DNA of 64,000 nt from Pseudodesulfovibrio sp. JC047. Lineage in GTDB: Bacteria; Desulfobacterota; Desulfovibrionia; Desulfovibrionales; Desulfovibrionaceae. The translations under genes and the position numbers were made by a program. Under the pieces are notes generated by a model. The model made no database searches. It was not told the origin of the DNA and saw only the letters and a program-made list of their open reading frames with translations. The stretch spans positions 62,001 through 126,000 of the forward strand of contig NZ_WUEH01000004.1 in the NCBI RefSeq assembly GCF_010468615.1, in the 5' to 3' direction. The first letter of the stretch is position 1. Each line of letters opens with the position of its first letter. Positions 1 to 9,064 of this stretch are shown piece by piece.

Positions 1-31
1 CCATATATTTTAAATTCATAAAGGAAATATG

Positions 32-1519
32 ATGAACCTCCACAAATATTACGAAACGGTCATGCAGCTCACCCACGGCATCGTGGTCACGCTCGATCTC
101 GAAGGGAGGATCATCCACGGAAACTCCGAGCTTGAATTCCTTTCCGGCTACACCATGCAGGAGCTGGCCGGACGAGACTGGTTCGAGACATTCATTCCGA
201 AAAAAGACCGGACTGCCGCCCGGCACGCCATCACTGAGAGTTTTCAGGATCATGAAATTTCCGCCTTTGCCGGGGTCATCTCCGCCAGCGATGGCGATAC
301 CGTCTATGTCAACTGGAACCTCAAACCTCTGACTGATTCCAATGGAGAGGTCATCAGCCTGCTCTGTGTCGGCCAGGATGTGACCAATCTCATCCTCCGT
401 GAAAAAGGCCTGCTCCGGGAACGGTATTCCCTCATCGAGCGCAACCGGGAACTCGACTGTCTGTACAAAATCAGCCAGATCATGACCAGCATGAAGCCCA
501 AACTCTCGGCCATGCTGGATCAAGTTGTCCACCTTTTGCCCCACGCCTTCAAGGACCCCAGCCGGACGCATGTCCGACTCAGCCTGGACGGTGACATCTG
601 GCAAACACGAGGCCGGCCTGGCGATGTCCACACCTTTTCCGAACCAATCACGGTCAACGAAGACCATCGGGGAATGCTGACCGTCTCCGTAAACAACGAC
701 GAGATCAATCCCTCCCCTGCCATGCTCCGGCATAAAAAAGGGTTTCTCGTCATGGTCACGAAACAAATCGCCATTCTCGTGGGCAAAAAAGAAACCCGAC
801 GCGCCAAGTTGACCCTTGAAAGTCAACTCCGTCAGGCCGACAGGCTGGCGAAAATCGGCCAATTTTCAGCGGGGGTGGCCCATGAAATCAATGAACCTCT
901 GGCCAACATACTCGGCTTTGCCCAGCTGGCCCTGCAAACGCCAAAGCTCCCGGACCAAACGACCAACGACCTCGGCAACATCGTGGATTCGTCACTCCAT
1001 GCGCGCGAAATCATCCGCAAACTCATGTTTTTCAGCCGACAATTTCCGCCGCAAAAAATTTCCGTCAATCTCAATGAACTGGTTGACCAGGCACTGCACA
1101 TCACTTCGGCCAACGCCAAGCGGTCCAAGGTCACCATCAAACGAGAATTCGACGATGCCCTCCCGCACATCATGGCAGATCCGCAACACATCAAGCAGGT
1201 CGTGGTCAATCTGGCGGCCAATGCCATCCAGGCCATGCCCGATGGTGGCACCCTGACTGCCCGCACCGTTGACAAAGGTGATGTCTATCTTATCGTCGAA
1301 GACACCGGGAGCGGCATGGCACAAGAGACCCTCAAACAAATGTTCAGCCCGTTTTACACCACCAAAGACGTGGACAAAGGCACCGGATTGGGCCTGTCCG
1401 TGGTGCATGGCATCATCAAGGCGCACAACGGTTTCATCCAGGTCAACTCCGTTCTTGACAAAGGAACTCAGGTGGAAATTGCCTTTCCCAGTCAACGCAA
1501 CACAACGGTATACCCATGA
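32..1519 (+). CDS. PAS-domain sensor histidine kinase (cytoplasmic)
   Basis: Autophosphorylating sensor kinase. An N-terminal PAS domain (about residues 8-120, ending in a typical VGQDVTN stretch) is followed by a middle region of unknown fold, a HisKA domain with the H-box GVAHEINEPL (phospho-His near residue 284) and a HATPase domain with N-box VNLAANAIQA, G1 EDTGSGM and G2 GTGLGLS. No signal peptide or membrane segment is visible, so it should sense in the cytoplasm. ATG codons lie at 29 and 32; AAGGA at 21-25 is 3 nt from the first and 6 nt from the second, so I chose 32. Its stop overlaps the start of the sigma54 regulator by 4 bp (ATGA), so the two form a translationally coupled two-component pair. 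The signal is not readable from sequence. Confidence 0.9.
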   Translation: MNLHKYYETVMQLTHGIVVTLDLEGRIIHGNSELEFLSGYTMQELAGRDWFETFIPKKDRTAARHAITESFQDHEISAFAGVISASDGDTVYVNWNLKPLTDSNGEVISLLCVGQDVTNLILREKGLLRERYSLIERNRELDCLYKISQIMTSMKPKLSAMLDQVVHLLPHAFKDPSRTHVRLSLDGDIWQTRGRPGDVHTFSEPITVNEDHRGMLTVSVNNDEINPSPAMLRHKKGFLVMVTKQIAILVGKKETRRAKLTLESQLRQADRLAKIGQFSAGVAHEINEPLANILGFAQLALQTPKLPDQTTNDLGNIVDSSLHAREIIRKLMFFSRQFPPQKISVNLNELVDQALHITSANAKRSKVTIKREFDDALPHIMADPQHIKQVVVNLAANAIQAMPDGGTLTARTVDKGDVYLIVEDTGSGMAQETLKQMFSPFYTTKDVDKGTGLGLSVVHGIIKAHNGFIQVNSVLDKGTQVEIAFPSQRNTTVYP

Positions 1520-2850
1520 GTAATCACATTAAAATCCTCGCCGTGGACGACAGCGCAAACACGCTGGAAGTGCTCAAGCGCAATCTCCAATCCGGTGGAT
1601 ACGAAGTCTACACCTGCCAATCCGTCGCCGAAGCCCTCCCCTTGCTTGACGAACTGTCCATCGATCTTGTGATTACGGATTTTCGAATGCCCCAGGCCAC
1701 AGGACTCGATCTCATCAAACATGTTCGTGACAACCACCAAGCAACTGAAATCATGATGATTACCGGCTACCCTTCCATTCCAGGCGCGGTCAAGGCCATC
1801 AAGGACGGTGCCGGCGAATATCTGGCCAAGCCATTCACCGCCGACGAATTATTGACCGCTGTTCAACGAATTGTGGACCGTCTGCTCAGGCGACGTATTC
1901 TCAGCACCGGCGACACCCCGCCCGACAACTTCGGCATCATCGGCAATTCCCCGGAAATGAAACGGGTTTTTCGACGCATTTCCCAGGCCGCCAAAAGTGA
2001 CGCCAACGTACTCATTTCCGGCAATTCCGGCACCGGAAAAGAACTCGTTGCCAGGGCAGTTCACTACAACAGTGATCGGCGATCCGCTCCCTTTGTCCCG
2101 GTCAACTGTACCGCCATCCCCGAAGGACTCGTCGAATCCGAGCTCTTCGGCCATGTCAAAGGGGCCTTCACCGGTGCCAAGGACGGTCGGGCCGGTTTCT
2201 TCGAAATAGCCCACGGCGGCTCCATTTTCCTCGATGAAATCGGCGACGCCAGTCCCAACATGCAAGCCAAAATCCTCCGAGTGATTCAATCCAAGGAATT
2301 CTGCAAGGTCGGGTCCAGCAAGGTTCTCACCGCAGACACCAGAATCCTTGCCGCCACGCACGAAAACCTGAAACAGCTTGTCGAAGAAGGCAGTTTTCGC
2401 GAAGACCTCTACTATCGTATCAATATTATTGATATCCCCGTTCCCCCTCTGCGTGAACGCGGAGACGACATTCTCGCGCTCATCAACCATTTTCTCAAAA
2501 AATTCTCCAAGGCCATGCGCCGCAATCCCCCCGTCTTGAGCGACGAGACCCTCAACGCACTCCGAAATCATCCCTGGCCCGGCAATGTCCGCGAAATGGA
2601 AAATCTCATCCATCGTCTGGCCGTTATCGTTGATCGGGACATCATCGAAGTCACCGACCTCCCCGAAGATATGCGTTTCAGTCTGCCAGCCGGTGGACGC
2701 ATCGACCGGTCCCTCGAAGAAGTCGAAGCCGAGCACATTCTCAACGTGCTCGCCATGACCAGAGACAACAAGACCCGAGCCGCCGAAATCCTCGGTATCA
2801 ACAGAAAAACCCTCCGCGAAAAACTCAAACGAATGGGCTCCGATTCATAA
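1516..2850 (+). CDS. sigma54-dependent response regulator (NtrC family)
   Basis: Transcriptional activator of RpoN promoters, presumably phosphorylated by the upstream PAS kinase. The receiver domain (residues 1-125) has acidic pocket VDD and phospho-acceptor Asp55 in TDFRMP. The AAA+ domain shows Walker A GNSGTGKE, the sigma54-contact loop GAFTGA and Walker B GGSIFLDEIGD. A Fis-type helix-turn-helix (NKTRAAEILGINRKTLREK) ends the 444-residue protein, the normal length for the family. It is coupled to the kinase by a 4-bp overlap. No clear -24/-12 promoter was found next to it, so its targets probably lie elsewhere. Confidence 0.93.
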   Translation: MSNHIKILAVDDSANTLEVLKRNLQSGGYEVYTCQSVAEALPLLDELSIDLVITDFRMPQATGLDLIKHVRDNHQATEIMMITGYPSIPGAVKAIKDGAGEYLAKPFTADELLTAVQRIVDRLLRRRILSTGDTPPDNFGIIGNSPEMKRVFRRISQAAKSDANVLISGNSGTGKELVARAVHYNSDRRSAPFVPVNCTAIPEGLVESELFGHVKGAFTGAKDGRAGFFEIAHGGSIFLDEIGDASPNMQAKILRVIQSKEFCKVGSSKVLTADTRILAATHENLKQLVEEGSFREDLYYRINIIDIPVPPLRERGDDILALINHFLKKFSKAMRRNPPVLSDETLNALRNHPWPGNVREMENLIHRLAVIVDRDIIEVTDLPEDMRFSLPAGGRIDRSLEEVEAEHILNVLAMTRDNKTRAAEILGINRKTLREKLKRMGSDS

Positions 2851-3327
2851 GCGGTTGCCTTCAGCGCCCCCTCGCCGGGGCGGCGGGGAATGTCTCCGAC
2901 GGCCAGAGGGGAACCTCTTGGAAGAGGTTCCCCTCTGGACTCCCCTCCAGAACTTTTTGGCGCGCCTTCGGCGAGGGCATCCGTTATCGATTGAGTGGGA
3001 TTGAAGAAGCAGGGGAGGGATATGAAAAAGGGGATGGGTAAAGAAGTAAGAGGACTTTGCAAAAAGAATACGTTTTAAGTTTTCATATCGAGTCTGTAAA
3101 AAATACATTTTTTTACAACGACCTTCCAAGAGCCGCACGAACAAATGCTGCCGACACCCTTCGCGAAGCGACCCAAAAAGTTTTGGAGAGTCCAGAGACC
3201 CTTTTTCAAAAGGGTCTCTGGCAGGTCCAGGACAGCGTCCTGGTCCCGCTGAAGGCGACCGCCGGTAGGCTCCCGCTGAAGGCGACCGCCGGTAGGCTCC
3301 CGCTGAAGGCGACTGCCGGTAGGCTCC
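2851..3327. repeat. repeat-rich intergenic spacer with facing palindromic elements
   Basis: No gene is visible. It holds a nearly perfect 36-nt palindrome at 2903-2938 (arms CCAGAGGGGAACCTCTT and its complement, 2-nt centre), a T-rich hairpin at 3095-3117 (TGTAAAAAA arms), a second palindrome at 3192-3221 (CCAGAGACCCTTTT arms), a small hairpin at 3227-3243 and three tandem 27-bp units at 3245-3325. The sequence after the first palindrome (ACTCCCCTCCAGAACTTTTT) reappears inverted before the second (AAAAAGTTTTGGAGAGT), so two related elements face each other across about 230 bp. The first could terminate the sigma54-regulator transcript. A related hairpin occurs at 30838-30859. Confidence 0.7.
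3245..3325. repeat. three tandem 27-bp repeats
   Basis: Units start at 3245, 3272 and 3299 and share the core GAAGGCGACCGCCGGTAGGC; the third differs by one base (GACTGCC). The period is a multiple of three, but the only frames through it are short and unsupported, so I treat it as non-coding. Confidence 0.9.
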
Positions 3328-3360
3328 AAAAAAAGACCCCACAACAGCTGTTGCGAGGTC
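3328..3360 (-). terminator. rho-independent terminator of the peptide ABC operon
   Basis: On the minus strand GACCTCGCAACAG pairs with CTGTTGTGGGGTC (13 bp, two non-Watson-Crick positions) and is followed by seven T. It lies 28 bp beyond the stop of the last ABC gene. Confidence 0.85.
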
Positions 3361-3387
3361 GGGTGAAAACGATAGAAGGTCAATTCA

Positions 3388-4389
3388 TCAAGAATCGAGA
3401 TGGCAACAGGCATATCGCCCGGGCGCAATTTCACGTCGTTTTGGTGCTTCGTGTTTGCAAATATCCATTGCATGAGCGCAACGCGGGTGAAAATGACAAC
3501 CGGAGGGAGGATTGAGCGGTGAGGGGATTTCTCCGATAAGCGGTGAAAAATCCACACCCCGTTTTTCCAGCCGAGGCACCTCATTCAGAAGGGCCTGGGT
3601 GTACGGATGAAATGGCGATTCAAACAAATCATCCACTGGAGCGGTTTCCACGATCCGACCAAGATACATGACTGCGATGCGATCAGAGATATGCTCGACC
3701 ACTCCGAGGTCATGCGAGATGAACAAACAGGTCAAATTGCGTCGCTCCCGCAGATCCATGAACAGGTTGAGAATCTGCGCCTGAATGGAGACGTCGAGCG
3801 CGGCCACGGATTCGTCGCAAACCAGACATTCCGGCTTAACGGCCATGGCGCGGGCGATGCCGACACGCTGGCGTTGTCCACCGGAGAACTGATGCGGATA
3901 GCGATTCTTGTATGAAGAGTCCAACCCACACAATTCCATGACGGAATCGAGATAGTCGTCCAATTCTTTGGACGTGGTCAAACCGTGATATAATGGGGCT
4001 TCGCCGATGATGGCCTTGACGCGTTTGCGCGGGTTGAGCGAGGCGAACGGGTCCTGAAAAATCATCTGCACATTGATGGCATAGTCGAGTTTTTCCTCGG
4101 CAGACATCTCGGCAACGTTTTTTCCCTTGTAGTAAATATCCCCTGACGTCTGCCGCAGGATATCGCATACGATTCGGCCCAAAGTCGATTTACCACAACC
4201 GGATTCACCGACCAGCCCGACGACTTCGCCAGGATTGACGTACAGATTCACATCGTCAACGGCCTGCACGCGCTCCTCGACGATATTCGCACCGAGCTTG
4301 CGAGCGGCCTTGCTGGCAAAATCCAACTTCTTTTGAAAAACCTTGCTGATATGTTCACAGCGGATGAACGGTGTTTTTTCGTCACTCAT
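3388..4389 (-). CDS. dppF: peptide ABC transporter ATP-binding protein (DppF/OppF type)
   Basis: Second ATPase of a dipeptide/oligopeptide importer; it powers uptake on the cytoplasmic side of the permeases. It shows Walker [13 protein letters not shown], signature [15 protein letters not shown], Walker B LVCDES and the C-terminal oligopeptide-transporter tail that binds near the C-terminus ([16 protein letters not shown], the cysteine-containing motif common to OppD/F). I chose ATG 4389 (MSDEKTPF), 4 bp after the preceding stop, rather than the longer frame from 4449, which would overlap dppD by 56 bp. Walker B reads DES instead of the usual DEP. It is last in the operon, just before a terminator. 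The substrate class cannot be told from the ATPase. Confidence 0.92.
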   Translation of the reverse strand: MSDEKTPFIRCEHISKVFQKKLDFASKAARKLGANIVEERVQAVDDVNLYVNPGEVVGLVGESGCGKSTLGRIVCDILRQTSGDIYYKGKNVAEMSAEEKLDYAINVQMIFQDPFASLNPRKRVKAIIGEAPLYHGLTTSKELDDYLDSVMELCGLDSSYKNRYPHQFSGGQRQRVGIARAMAVKPECLVCDESVAALDVSIQAQILNLFMDLRERRNLTCLFISHDLGVVEHISDRIAVMYLGRIVETAPVDDLFESPFHPYTQALLNEVPRLEKRGVDFSPLIGEIPSPLNPPSGCHFHPRCAHAMDICKHEAPKRREIAPGRYACCHLDS

Positions 4390-4393
4390 GATA

Positions 4394-5377
4394 TTATCCG
4401 TTGCTCCTGTTCTGTTTACCCGGATGGAAACAACAGACCTTGCGGCCATCGTCCATCACCGTCACGGGCGGCACTTGGAGACATTTTTCCGAACTCCGGA
4501 AACAGCGCATCCTGAACGGACAGCCTTCCGGCAAATTGATAAGAGAAGGCGTCATGCCTGGAATCTGAAAAAGTCTTTCGCCCCGCCTGTTCCGGCTGGG
4601 AACCGACCCGATCAACCCTTCGGTGTAGGGATGCAGTGGCGCATCAAGGACGTCCTGAACCGGCCCTTCCTCGATAATGGTCCCCGCGTACATGACAGCG
4701 ACCCGATTGGCCAATCCTGCAATGACAGTCAAGTCATGGGTGATCCACATGAGTGCCATGTCGGTTTTGCGACACAACTTCTGCATTTCTGCAAGAATCT
4801 GACTCTGAATGGTCACATCGAGCGCGGTGGTTGGTTCATCCGCAATAATCAGATCGGGATTGTTCAACAACCCAGTGGCAATGGCGACACGCTGCCGCAT
4901 TCCGCCAGAGAACTGATGCGGATAGGCCTTGATGCGTTCTTCCGGTGAAGGAATACCGACCATGCCTAACGCTTCGACAGACCGACGACGCGCCTCTGCC
5001 TTGCTGACGTTTTCGTGAGCACGAATGGCTTCGATCATCTGCGTGTCAATACGCAGGACCGGATTCAGGGTCATCATGGGGTCCTGAAAAATCATGGCCA
5101 CACGATTTCCCCGGAAATGCTGCCAGTCCGCTTCGGATTGGTCCACCAGCTCTTTTCCTTTGAACCGAATCGATCCACCGGCAACACGGCCAGGAGGGTC
5201 AACCAATCCCATGATGGAAAAACCCATGACGGATTTTCCGGAACCGGATTCACCAACAATACCGACAACCTCACCCTTGTTCACGGTGAGTGATATTCCA
5301 TTGACCGCCTTGACCACACCCGCACGGGTATAGAAATAGGTCTGGAGGTCTTTCAATTCGAGAAGAGGTGCGCTCAT
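4394..5377 (-). CDS. dppD: peptide ABC transporter ATP-binding protein (DppD/OppD type)
   Basis: First ATPase of the importer, 327 residues, normal for the family. Motifs: Walker A GIVGESGSGKSVMG, signature FSGGMRQRVAIATGL, Walker B LIIADEPTTALDVT, and an OppD-type C-terminus with PEGCPFRMRC. It overlaps the upstream permease gene by 4 bp and is followed after 4 bp by dppF, so the two ATPases are probably made together as a heterodimer. Confidence 0.93.
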   Translation of the reverse strand: MSAPLLELKDLQTYFYTRAGVVKAVNGISLTVNKGEVVGIVGESGSGKSVMGFSIMGLVDPPGRVAGGSIRFKGKELVDQSEADWQHFRGNRVAMIFQDPMMTLNPVLRIDTQMIEAIRAHENVSKAEARRRSVEALGMVGIPSPEERIKAYPHQFSGGMRQRVAIATGLLNNPDLIIADEPTTALDVTIQSQILAEMQKLCRKTDMALMWITHDLTVIAGLANRVAVMYAGTIIEEGPVQDVLDAPLHPYTEGLIGSVPSRNRRGERLFQIPGMTPSLINLPEGCPFRMRCFRSSEKCLQVPPVTVMDDGRKVCCFHPGKQNRSNG

Positions 5378-6261
5378 CGTTTCAACCTCGGATTCAATAC
5401 ATCGCGTAGCCGGTCACCGACCAGATTGATACAAACGATGAGGATTAACAAAGCAACACCAGGATACACACTGATCCAATAATAACCGCTTTGCAGGAAC
5501 TTAAAACCATTGGCGATCAGTAAACCGAGTGACGGCTTGGTAATGGGCATCCCCAGACCAAGAAACGACAGGGTCGCTTCAAGGGCGATGGCTCCGGCCA
5601 CCTTCACCGTCGAAATGACGATCAATTCGGGCATACAGTTTGGCAAAACATGACAAAACATGATGCGCCGATTGGGTAGGGCCAGACATTTTGCCGCTTC
5701 CACATATTCCTTGTTCCGTTCAACAAGGACATTGCTTCGGATAGCACGTGCGTAATACGCCCACTGCACCATGACGAGAGCGAGAATGATCTTGTCGATG
5801 CCCTTGCCAAGAATGGCAAGCAGTATCAACGCCACCAAAATCGCCGGGAAACTCAATTGAAGATCCACCGTTCGCATGATGAACGAATCGGTTTTCCCTC
5901 CTTGATACGCAGCCCAAAGACCGATGACCGCACCAATAATGAGCGCAATCACCGTGGACAACACGCCAACGCCCAGACTGATACGAAGTCCATAGAGAAT
6001 GGAACTGAGCATATCCCGACCCTGACTGTCTGTCCCGAGATAATAGGTCATGGATTCATCGAAAGAGGTGTTGCCCGGGGCCAGCTTGGAATCCATTATG
6101 TCAATCGTCATGAGATCATATGGATTCTGCGGCGAGATGTACGGAGCCATCAACGCAACAGCCACAATTATCGTCAGAAGAATCAGCCCGATGGTCGCCA
6201 CCCGGCTTTCAAAAAACTCCTGAACAGCCTGCCAAAACAGGGATTCACTTTGTTGTGCCAT
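5374..6261 (-). CDS. dppC: peptide ABC transporter permease (DppC type)
   Basis: Inner-membrane permease with about six hydrophobic segments. The N-terminal OppC-like part, the hallmark GTDSQGRDMLSSILYG and the EAA-type loop YVEAAKCLALPNRRIMFCHVLP, which contacts the ATPases, identify it. It lies 9 bp after dppB and overlaps dppD by 4 bp. The length of 295 residues is usual. It forms the translocation pore together with DppB. Confidence 0.93.
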   Translation of the reverse strand: MAQQSESLFWQAVQEFFESRVATIGLILLTIIVAVALMAPYISPQNPYDLMTIDIMDSKLAPGNTSFDESMTYYLGTDSQGRDMLSSILYGLRISLGVGVLSTVIALIIGAVIGLWAAYQGGKTDSFIMRTVDLQLSFPAILVALILLAILGKGIDKIILALVMVQWAYYARAIRSNVLVERNKEYVEAAKCLALPNRRIMFCHVLPNCMPELIVISTVKVAGAIALEATLSFLGLGMPITKPSLGLLIANGFKFLQSGYYWISVYPGVALLILIVCINLVGDRLRDVLNPRLKR

Positions 6262-6270
6262 GTCCTCCCC

Positions 6271-7245
6271 CTATCGCTCGTCGCCCAGGCGAACCCTGGG
6301 GTCAAGGACCGAGTACATGATGTCCACGATCAGATTGATGAGAATAAACATGGTCACCGTAATCAGCAAATATGCCACGATGATAGGCCGGTCGAGCACT
6401 CCGATGGAGTCAATGACCAGCTTGCCCATGCCGGGCCATGCAAAAATGGTTTCCGTGACAACCGCAAACGCAATCAGATTGCCGAATTCCATACCGAGCA
6501 CGGTCACGACCGGAATCATGATATTTTTCATGACATGCAATCCGATGATTCGCGTGTTTGACAATCCTTTGGCCCGAGCAAATTTCACGTAATCCATTTG
6601 CAGATTTTCTTGCACACCCGCACGACTGAGCCGGATGGCCAGCGAGGTCTTGAACAAGGCCAGGTTAGACGCCGGAAGAATGAGATACGAGAGACCTTTC
6701 CAGGAAAGAAAACTGAAATGCATACCGAGAAACTCGACAGGTTCCCCTCGGCCACCGGATGGAAGCCATCCCAGATGCACGGAGAAGATGATGATAAGCA
6801 TCAATCCGACCCAGAACGTGGGGAGGGAAAAACCGAGAATGGAAAAACGCATGATATTGCGTCCAATCCAGTTATCGTGTTGGATTCCAGCGATCATGCC
6901 AAGCGGTATGCCCAGGAAAACAGCCATGAACATGGCGGTAAAAGCAAGCTCCAAGGTGGCCGGAAGTCGATCAAAAATAATTTTGAGCGCAGGTTCGTTG
7001 TAGACGAACGAATTTCCGAAGTTACCGTGAAGAGCGCCTTTGAGAAATATGAAGTATTGTTCCCACAGCGGTTTATCCAAACCAAACTCGCTGACGGCAC
7101 GAGCGTACTCGGCCGGAGTTGCGTCGGGTGCGATCAAGATGTCGATCGGGTTGCCGATGTAATACACACCGACAAACACCAAAACCGACATGACCAAAAG
7201 CACGACAGCACTCTGGGTGATGCGACGAATGAGAAACGCGAGCAT
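6271..7245 (-). CDS. dppB: peptide ABC transporter permease (DppB type)
   Basis: Inner-membrane permease of 324 residues. The N-terminal segment MLAFLIRRITQSAVVLLVMS is typical of DppB/OppB, and the cytoplasmic coupling loop DYVKFARAKGLSNTRI sits in the C-terminal half. It is separated from the binding-protein gene by 76 bp containing a GC-rich stem-loop, and leads straight into dppC. Confidence 0.93.
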   Translation of the reverse strand: MLAFLIRRITQSAVVLLVMSVLVFVGVYYIGNPIDILIAPDATPAEYARAVSEFGLDKPLWEQYFIFLKGALHGNFGNSFVYNEPALKIIFDRLPATLELAFTAMFMAVFLGIPLGMIAGIQHDNWIGRNIMRFSILGFSLPTFWVGLMLIIIFSVHLGWLPSGGRGEPVEFLGMHFSFLSWKGLSYLILPASNLALFKTSLAIRLSRAGVQENLQMDYVKFARAKGLSNTRIIGLHVMKNIMIPVVTVLGMEFGNLIAFAVVTETIFAWPGMGKLVIDSIGVLDRPIIVAYLLITVTMFILINLIVDIMYSVLDPRVRLGDER

Positions 7246-7270
7246 TTCTGTCCTTTATTTACGAGGGAAA

Positions 7271-7300
7271 CGAGGGAACGCCCTTGCAAGCGTTCCCTCG
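7271..7300 (-). promoter_or_regulatory. intercistronic stem-loop between dppA and dppB
   Basis: A perfect 11-bp inverted repeat (CGAGGGAACGC, 8-nt loop, GCGTTCCCTCG) without a strong T tract. In ABC operons such a structure after the binding-protein gene commonly protects the upstream message and lowers expression of the permease genes; that role here is inference. Confidence 0.7.
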
Positions 7301-7321
7301 GAGCAAGTCTGTAAAACGATT

Positions 7322-8890
7322 TTACTGCGACACGATTTCGTGAGGCAATGTATATCCATCAGTACGGCCATTGTATGCCAAGCCCTTCTTGGAACCCCAA
7401 ACGGAGACCTGGAAATGAATCGGAACGATACCGACGTCATTCATGGCAGCTTCGACACTTTCAATGAGGATCTTGTTATGTTCGGCAGGATCGACAGTCT
7501 TCAATGCCAATTCCAGCTTCTCATCAACAACAGGGTTTGAATAGCGACCACGGTTGGCGGCGCCAAAGCCCTTGTCCTTGTCATACGTATGCAACAATGC
7601 GCCAACACAGTTGGAGTGCTCACCGGTATCAGTGGCCCACCCAAGCAGCATCATGCTGAATTCCAACGCAGAGGCCTTTCCGAAATACACGGCCTTGGGC
7701 ATGGTGTTGACTTCGGTCTTGATACCGACCTTAGTCAGCATCTGGGCAATGGCCTGAGCGATGTCGCCATCATTGACGTACCGATCATTGGGACCATGAA
7801 TCGTAATCTTGAATCCTTCAGGATACCCGGCTTCGGCCAACAGGGCCTTGGCTGCCTTGGGATCATACTTTTCAGGCTTGAGTGTCTTGGACGTTCCTTC
7901 GTAGCCGGCAGGCAGCATCTGCGCTGCGGGAATGGCCAGACCATCCATGATACGAGCGGCAATGGCTTCACGATTGATCGCCTTGGAGATGGCCTTGCGA
8001 ACGCGAACATCTTTCAGGGGATTCTTGATCTTGTTGCCATCATTGTCCGTAATCATCGGGGAATCATCACGGTCGGAATCAAGGTGCAAATAGATCAAAC
8101 GAGTAGAAGGAGATTGCGAAAGGACAATGTTTTTCGCTGCCTTGAGATGTTTGACATCAGACGGCGGCACAAAGTTGATCAGATCAACATCACCGGCTTG
8201 CAACGCGGCAACGCGGGTTCCATCATTGGAAATGGGACGGACGATGATTTTTTCCCACTCGGGTTTGACACCCCAGTAGTCATCATTGCGTTCATACACA
8301 ATTTTGTCACCACGGGCCCATTCAACCAGCTTGTAGGGACCGGTACCAATGCAGGCAACACCGGAATTGAAATCTTCGGTGCCCTTACCTTCAGCAGCTT
8401 TCTTGGACACAACGGTAAAGGATGCAAAGTTACGCGGCATCAGCGGGGCCGGCTCTGCGGTATGGATGCGGACAGTGTACGGATCAACGATTTCGACCTC
8501 GGTGATCGCTCCCACTGCGCCGGAAAAAGACGACGGAGAGTTCGGAACATTCGGAATACGCTCAATGGTATACTTCATGTCTTCCGCAGTAAACGGGGAA
8601 CCATCATGGAACGTCACGCCCTTACGAAGATGGAATTCCCACACGGTGTTGCTGACAGGTTCCCAAGACTCGGCCAAGCCAGGATACAACTTCTGATGAT
8701 GATCCTGCAAAATGAGTTTGTCAAAAACCCACAGGGCCATCTGGTTGTTCTGCGTCACATTGTGAAAATGGGGGTCGAGCGATGTTGGTTCGCCCTTGAG
8801 ACCGATGGTGAGGTCCTTGGCCATCCCGATGGATGCGCCGAGAACCAAGCTCGCCATGATGACGAAGCTGATCAACAGTTTCTTTTTCAT
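7322..8890 (-). CDS. dppA: peptide-binding periplasmic protein (DppA type, SBP family 5)
   Basis: Extracytoplasmic solute-binding protein that delivers peptides to the DppBC pore. A signal peptide (MKKKLLISFVIMASLVLGAS...GMA) precedes the family-5 start KDLTIGLKGEPTSLDPHF; HLRKGVTFHDGSPF and the later RVRKAISKAINREAI are hallmark segments. I chose ATG 8890 because AAGGAGAG lies 4 nt upstream and it starts the signal peptide; the longer frame to 8917 adds nine residues before it. No lipobox Cys is present, so it should be soluble in the periplasm. First gene of the operon, divergent from an M20 peptidase. The family also includes nickel and oligopeptide binders, so 'dipeptide' is provisional. 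Confidence 0.92.
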   Translation of the reverse strand: MKKKLLISFVIMASLVLGASIGMAKDLTIGLKGEPTSLDPHFHNVTQNNQMALWVFDKLILQDHHQKLYPGLAESWEPVSNTVWEFHLRKGVTFHDGSPFTAEDMKYTIERIPNVPNSPSSFSGAVGAITEVEIVDPYTVRIHTAEPAPLMPRNFASFTVVSKKAAEGKGTEDFNSGVACIGTGPYKLVEWARGDKIVYERNDDYWGVKPEWEKIIVRPISNDGTRVAALQAGDVDLINFVPPSDVKHLKAAKNIVLSQSPSTRLIYLHLDSDRDDSPMITDNDGNKIKNPLKDVRVRKAISKAINREAIAARIMDGLAIPAAQMLPAGYEGTSKTLKPEKYDPKAAKALLAEAGYPEGFKITIHGPNDRYVNDGDIAQAIAQMLTKVGIKTEVNTMPKAVYFGKASALEFSMMLLGWATDTGEHSNCVGALLHTYDKDKGFGAANRGRYSNPVVDEKLELALKTVDPAEHNKILIESVEAAMNDVGIVPIHFQVSVWGSKKGLAYNGRTDGYTLPHEIVSQ

Positions 8891-8894
8891 GAAT

Positions 8895-8930
8895 CTCTCC
8901 TTGTGATTTTGTACCAAGAAAGGCTCACAA
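8895..8930 (-). promoter_or_regulatory. hairpin overlapping the dppA ribosome-binding site
   Basis: On the minus strand TTGTGA (8930-8925) can pair with TCACAA (8906-8901); the last bases of the second arm are also the first bases of the dppA Shine-Dalgarno sequence AAGGAGAG. The stem is only 6 bp with an 18-nt loop, so a role in translation control is speculative; it could also be a DNA dyad for a regulator. Confidence 0.35.
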
Positions 8931-9064
8931 AAATGTCATAAATTCACCAGAAAATCAATATATTCGATGAAAAAACTCCGTACATTGATTTTCTTGAACA
9001 AATATTTGGCGCACGCTATCATGCAAACCACTTTTATTGTCAATCAACCAGAGGAAAACCTGCC

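Noticed and set aside
3245-3325. CRISPR or coding repeat from the 27-bp units
   Set aside because: Direct tandem copies without spacers; the open frames through them lack RBS and homology.
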